A DNA stretch of 28,400 nucleotides, taken from positions 1-28,400 of the forward strand of contig NZ_CAJTQJ010000030.1 of assembly GCF_910578695.1 (NCBI RefSeq), written 5' to 3'. The notes under the pieces are model-generated. The model saw only the letters and a program-made list of their open reading frames with translations, searched no databases and had not been told where the DNA came from. Positions within the stretch are counted from its first letter, which is position 1. Each line of letters begins with the position of its first letter. The stretch comes from an uncultured Brachyspira sp. (GTDB lineage: Bacteria > Spirochaetota > Brachyspiria > Brachyspirales > Brachyspiraceae). Positions 25,338-28,400 of the stretch are shown here, one piece after another. The position numbers were made by a program, and so were the translations under genes.

Positions 25338-26378
25338 ATGAAAGTAAATGATATAAGCAATTTAATTCAGGCAAAAAAGATTATAGGAGATGAAAACACA
25401 GAAATATCTTCATTATCTCCAATTAATGATATTATTGAAAACTCTATAGTATGCATAGATAATAATAAATATCTTGAAGATGCTTTAAGCAGTAAAGCAA
25501 ATGTATTGGTATTAAGAGAAGATGCGGCAAATGAATTGAAAGATTTAAAAAATAAAACAATATTAATACATAATAATCCAAAAGAAGTATTTATTAAACT
25601 GCTTTATATATTATTTGAAGATAAAAAATATCAATTAGGAACAATAGAAAAAACTGCTGTAATAAAAGAAAATGCTAATATATCTGATAATGCCTATATA
25701 GGAGATAATGCACATATAGGAAAAAATACTATAATTGGTAAGGGAACTGTTATAGAAGCAAATGTTTTTTTGGGAGATGATGTAATTATAGGAGAAAACT
25801 GCATTATATATGCTAATGCTTCTATTCATGATAAATGCATAATAAAAGATAAAGTTATAATTGGTTCTTCTACTGTTATAGGAAATGACGGCTTTGGATT
25901 CTTTGAAGTAAACGGCAGGCAAATGAAAATACCTCAAAGAGGAAATGTTATAATAGAAAATGATGTAGAGATTGGGGCAAATGTATGTATTGACAGAGCG
26001 ACTTTAGGTTCTACTATAATAAGAGAAGGCGTTAAAATAGATAATTTGGTTCAAATAGCACATAACTGCGATATAGGAGAGCATTCTATTATAGTATCTC
26101 AGGTAGGAATAGCAGGAAGCTCTAAAATAGGGCATCATTGTATATTGGGAGGGCAGGCTGCTTTAGCTGATCATGTAACATTAGGAGACAGAGTAATATT
26201 CGGAGGAAGAACAGGCGTTATGTCGAATGTAAAAATACCTTCTAACTCTGTAATGCTTGGTTCTCCTGCACAAAGTATAGAAAGAGAAAAGTTAAAGATG
26301 ATTGCAGAACAAAAACTTCCTGAATTAATTGATTTGGCGGAAGAACATTTTAAAGTGAAAATAAAAAGAAAAAAGTAA
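25338..26378 (+). CDS. lpxD: UDP-3-O-acylglucosamine N-acyltransferase
   Basis: This 346-residue left-handed beta-helix acyltransferase adds the second acyl chain to UDP-3-O-acylglucosamine in lipid A synthesis, using acyl-ACP in the cytoplasm. An N-terminal uridine-binding domain (about 1-100) is followed by many hexapeptide repeats ([LIV]GxxxxI, from about residue 107 to 300). The catalytic histidine is His242 in NLVQIAHNCDIG, matching His239 of E. coli. Other conserved stretches are GNDGFGFF, IDRATLG, GIAGSSKIG and LADHV, and a charged C-terminal helix follows. The length matches the family. It indicates that this spirochete makes lipid A or lipooligosaccharide. AGGAG lies 11 nt before the ATG, a slightly long spacing. 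Confidence 0.95.
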   Translation: MKVNDISNLIQAKKIIGDENTEISSLSPINDIIENSIVCIDNNKYLEDALSSKANVLVLREDAANELKDLKNKTILIHNNPKEVFIKLLYILFEDKKYQLGTIEKTAVIKENANISDNAYIGDNAHIGKNTIIGKGTVIEANVFLGDDVIIGENCIIYANASIHDKCIIKDKVIIGSSTVIGNDGFGFFEVNGRQMKIPQRGNVIIENDVEIGANVCIDRATLGSTIIREGVKIDNLVQIAHNCDIGEHSIIVSQVGIAGSSKIGHHCILGGQAALADHVTLGDRVIFGGRTGVMSNVKIPSNSVMLGSPAQSIEREKLKMIAEQKLPELIDLAEEHFKVKIKRKK

Positions 26379-26460
26379 TATTATAATATTTAATACAGCA
26401 GATTAAAATTATAAAACTTTCAGCATAATATAAAACTTTTTAAAGTTGTTATGTAAAATA

Positions 26461-26489
26461 TTGCATTATATTAATTATTATAGTATTAT
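26461..26489 (+). promoter_or_regulatory. candidate promoter of the peptide-binding lipoprotein gene
   Basis: TTGCAT (26461-26466), 17 nt and TATTAT (26484-26489) lie 33 nt before the ATG at 26523, in the 144-nt gap after lpxD. The match is moderate, but the spacing equals that of the other promoters in this window. Confidence 0.45.
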
Positions 26490-26522
26490 GATAACTAATA
26501 ATATATATTTAAGGATAAAGTT

Positions 26523-28121
26523 ATGTTTAGAAAAATATTGCTGCTGTCAATAATATTCATTATGATATTGTCATGTTCATCTTCAAAGACAAGAAATAGT
26601 AAAGAATTATTCATCAATGCAGGAGAAGAGCCTAAAACTATAGACCCTACTATATCCGGCAATGATTTTGTATATCCTAGACATGTATTTGAAACTTTAA
26701 TTACAAAGGATAAAGAAGGAAATCTTCAGGCTGGAGCATGCGAAAGCTGGGATATATCTTCAGACGGACTTAAATACACTTTTCAATTAAGAACCAATGC
26801 AAAGTGGTCTGACGGAAAAAGTGTAACTGCTGATGATTTTGTATATGCATTGCGTAGAGCAGCTGATCCTTCAAGCGGTGCAGAATATACTTCTTTTATA
26901 GAGTATATAAAAAATGCAGTTAAAGTACTTTCAGGCGAACTTCCGTCAGAGGAATTAGGAGTAAAAGCTTATGATGATTATATATTAGAAATAGCTTTAG
27001 AAGTTCCTACAGGATATTTTTTAGATATTTTAACTTATCCTATATTTGCACCTGTTAGAAAAGATATAATTGAAAAGTATGGAGATAAATGGTCTTTAAA
27101 TCCTGAAAGCTATATCGGAAACGGTGCTTTTATTATGACTGAAAGAAATCCTGATGAAAAGATAGTAGTAATAAAAAATACAAATTATTGGAATAAAGAT
27201 AATATAGTTCCGGAGAAAATTACCTTTATTATGATGAAAGATGCCTCTTTATCATTAGCAGGTATTAAAGACGGTTCATTAGATTTTTCAGTTTATATTA
27301 CAGAGCAGGATTTAGAAAAATTAAAAGCTGACAAAATAGTTAATATTGCTCCTTATTTCTCTACAGTTGCATTCGGTATTAATGCTTCTGATGAGGTATT
27401 AAAAGATATAAGAATAAGAAAAGCTTTATCTTTGGCAATAGACAGAAACTATATAGTAGAAAATGTTGTTCCTACAGCTAAAAGTCCGACAAGTGCTTGG
27501 GTGCCTATTGGTGCTTATGATGTTCAAGGAGATTTCAGAGAGAATGGAGGACAGTATATAGATTTATCGAAAGAGGCTTATTCTAATAATATAGAAATGG
27601 CTAAGAAACTATTAGCTGAAGCAGGATATCCTAATGGAGACGGTTTTCCTGTATTAGAATATAAAACTACTGCAGATTTAGTTTATATACAAACTGCAGA
27701 GGCTATTCAGCAGATGTGGAAAGAAAATTTGGGAATAGATTTGATAATATCATCTATGGAATGGGCAGCATATCAGCAAATGAGAAGCGAAAAAAATTAT
27801 CAGCTTATAAGAACTTTATGGATTGGAGATTACAGCGATCCTATGACTTTCTTAGAAAATTATTTGAGTTATAGAAGTCAAAATACATCAGGATACAGTA
27901 ATAGACAGTTTGATATATATATTGAAACTGCAAGAAACAATGCTAATCAGGAAATAAGAATGAAAGCTATGCATGAGGCTGAAAAAATATTAATAGCTGA
28001 AGATAATTTGCTTATACCTATATATAATCCTTCAAATCCTACTCTTGTAAGCAGGAGATTAAAAGATTATGTATTAACTCCATTACAGGAATATCAATTT
28101 CATTATGCATATTTAGAATAA
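26523..28121 (+). CDS. oligopeptide ABC transporter substrate-binding lipoprotein (OppA family)
   Basis: This is a 532-residue extracytoplasmic solute-binding protein (family 5) that should deliver peptides to an Opp-type ABC importer. The lipoprotein signal MFRKILLLSIIFIMILSC has a lipobox ending at Cys18, so it is anchored by lipid. Conserved features include EPKTIDPT, VFETLITKD, WSDGKSVTADDFVYALRRAADP, IGNGAFIM, and the C-terminal YSNRQFD...AEKIL...IPIYNPSNP. The length is usual. AGGA lies 7 nt before the ATG. No permease or ATPase genes follow before the terminator, so it must work with a transporter encoded elsewhere. Brachyspira genomes often have several such lone binding proteins (recalled). 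Peptide specificity cannot be read from the sequence. Confidence 0.93.
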   Translation: MFRKILLLSIIFIMILSCSSSKTRNSKELFINAGEEPKTIDPTISGNDFVYPRHVFETLITKDKEGNLQAGACESWDISSDGLKYTFQLRTNAKWSDGKSVTADDFVYALRRAADPSSGAEYTSFIEYIKNAVKVLSGELPSEELGVKAYDDYILEIALEVPTGYFLDILTYPIFAPVRKDIIEKYGDKWSLNPESYIGNGAFIMTERNPDEKIVVIKNTNYWNKDNIVPEKITFIMMKDASLSLAGIKDGSLDFSVYITEQDLEKLKADKIVNIAPYFSTVAFGINASDEVLKDIRIRKALSLAIDRNYIVENVVPTAKSPTSAWVPIGAYDVQGDFRENGGQYIDLSKEAYSNNIEMAKKLLAEAGYPNGDGFPVLEYKTTADLVYIQTAEAIQQMWKENLGIDLIISSMEWAAYQQMRSEKNYQLIRTLWIGDYSDPMTFLENYLSYRSQNTSGYSNRQFDIYIETARNNANQEIRMKAMHEAEKILIAEDNLLIPIYNPSNPTLVSRRLKDYVLTPLQEYQFHYAYLE

Positions 28122-28127
28122 TAAAAT

Positions 28128-28159
28128 AAAGCCTCATCTAAAAAAGACGGGGCTTTTTT
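28128..28159 (+). terminator. intrinsic terminator after the peptide-binding gene
   Basis: AAAGCCTC (28128-28135) pairs with GGGGCTTT (28149-28156) over 8 bp with one T-G pair. The loop is 13 nt, and Ts follow to 28159. This is the clearest Rho-independent terminator in the window. Confidence 0.85.
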
Positions 28160-28160
28160 A

Positions 28161-28266
28161 TTATATTCATAAAAAATTTGTTCCGATATCGGCATAATCC
28201 CTGCCATTTCGCGAATGTCAGGCACTCACAAGTTTTTTATTTTTTATTTATATTCATAAAAAAATT
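28161..28266. repeat. GC-rich palindromic element between 18-nt direct repeats
   Basis: TTATATTCATAAAAAATT (28161-28178) recurs with one extra A at 28248-28266. Between the copies is a patch unusually rich in G+C for this genome, with two perfect palindromes: CCGATATCGG (28183-28192) and TTCGCGAA (28208-28215). The latter lies between TGCC and GGCA arms (28202-28205, 28220-28223). It lies next to the end of a probable mobile-nuclease gene, and resembles a small dispersed repeat or a regulatory site. Confidence 0.5.
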
Positions 28267-28272
28267 ACTGTC

Positions 28273-28400
28273 TTATAAATTTTCTATTTCTTCTATGCTT
28301 AATCCTGTATATTTAGAAATTGTATTAAAATCTACTTTATCTTTCTTCATATTTTTAGCCATTGATATTTGAGTTTCTTTGATTCCTTTCTGCATCCCCT
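28273..28400 (-). CDS. C-terminal end of an Rpn/PD-(D/E)xK transposase-family protein (cut by window edge)
   Basis: Only the last 41 residues are inside the window; the stop is at 28273-28275 and the gene continues past the right edge. The text GMQKGIKETQISMAKNMK, then KDKVDFNTISKYTGLSIEEI and a final ENL, is the recognisable tail of the Rpn/PDDEXK 'putative transposase' family. These proteins end in G/K/E repeats followed by a small helix-turn-helix-like 'I...TGLS.EEI..L' unit. Rpn proteins are recombination-promoting nucleases that are abundant and often duplicated in Brachyspira (recalled). The catalytic part is not visible, so activity or intactness cannot be judged. Confidence 0.7.
   Translation of the reverse strand, partial: GMQKGIKETQISMAKNMKKDKVDFNTISKYTGLSIEEIENL

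Noticed and set aside
28178..28372. Plus-strand reading frame of 64 codons
   Set aside because: It starts at a TTG, runs through the palindromic element and is antisense to the Rpn-family tail on the minus strand.
1..28400. CRISPR array, tRNA or rRNA genes
   Set aside because: No regularly spaced identical repeats, cloverleaf with CCA-side stem, or rRNA-like conserved blocks were seen.

Overview
The window is very AT-rich (around a quarter to 30 % G+C by eye). It encodes double-membrane proteins (BamA, TamB, LpxD, Skp, RseP), and the proteins are rich in Asn, Ile and Lys. Codon use, the tamB-bamA-skp gene order (known from spirochetes such as Borrelia) and the overall look of the proteins point to an intestinal spirochete of the genus Brachyspira. 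The genus is my inference from recall and the species cannot be fixed.

Layout. Positions 1-1638 hold a leader with a good promoter, then rseP, a site-2 membrane protease, closed by a terminator-like hairpin. Positions 1765-3695 hold a two-gene unit that is even more AT-rich than its surroundings: an ABC/OLD-like AAA ATPase and, overlapping by 4 nt, a 201-residue protein with a D...E-x-K pattern like PD-(D/E)xK nucleases. This is the best candidate for an undescribed (defence-like) system. Positions 3779-6544 hold a fused radical-SAM/DUF2344-type protein and a 99-residue protein. Then come an alpha/beta hydrolase (minus strand), a Band-7/SPFH protein overlapping a ComF-like phosphoribosyltransferase, and an orphan helical protein (minus strand).

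Positions 10649-17479 (all minus strand) are a complete L-ascorbate utilisation locus. Transcription order is ulaC (PTS IIA), a 565-nt ATG-to-stop break reduced to 375 nt of non-coding DNA, ulaG (lactonase), ulaA (IIC), ulaB (IIB), ulaE, ulaF, ulaD and a HAD phosphatase. Ascorbate enters as ascorbate-6-phosphate through UlaABC. UlaG opens the lactone, UlaD decarboxylates, and UlaE and UlaF epimerise to xylulose-5-phosphate for the pentose phosphate pathway. ulaC and ulaG each have a strong sigma70-like promoter, and a terminator-like hairpin lies between the transport and catabolic halves. No regulator gene is present.

Positions 17712-26378 are an outer-membrane biogenesis cluster: tamB, bamA (1-nt overlap), a short skp/ompH, a hairpin, and lpxD. 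A lipoprotein peptide-binding protein (OppA family) follows with its own promoter and a clear terminator. The right edge holds a GC-rich palindromic element between short direct repeats and the 3' end of a probable Rpn/PD-(D/E)xK transposase-family gene on the minus strand. No tRNA, rRNA, CRISPR array or complete insertion sequence was seen.
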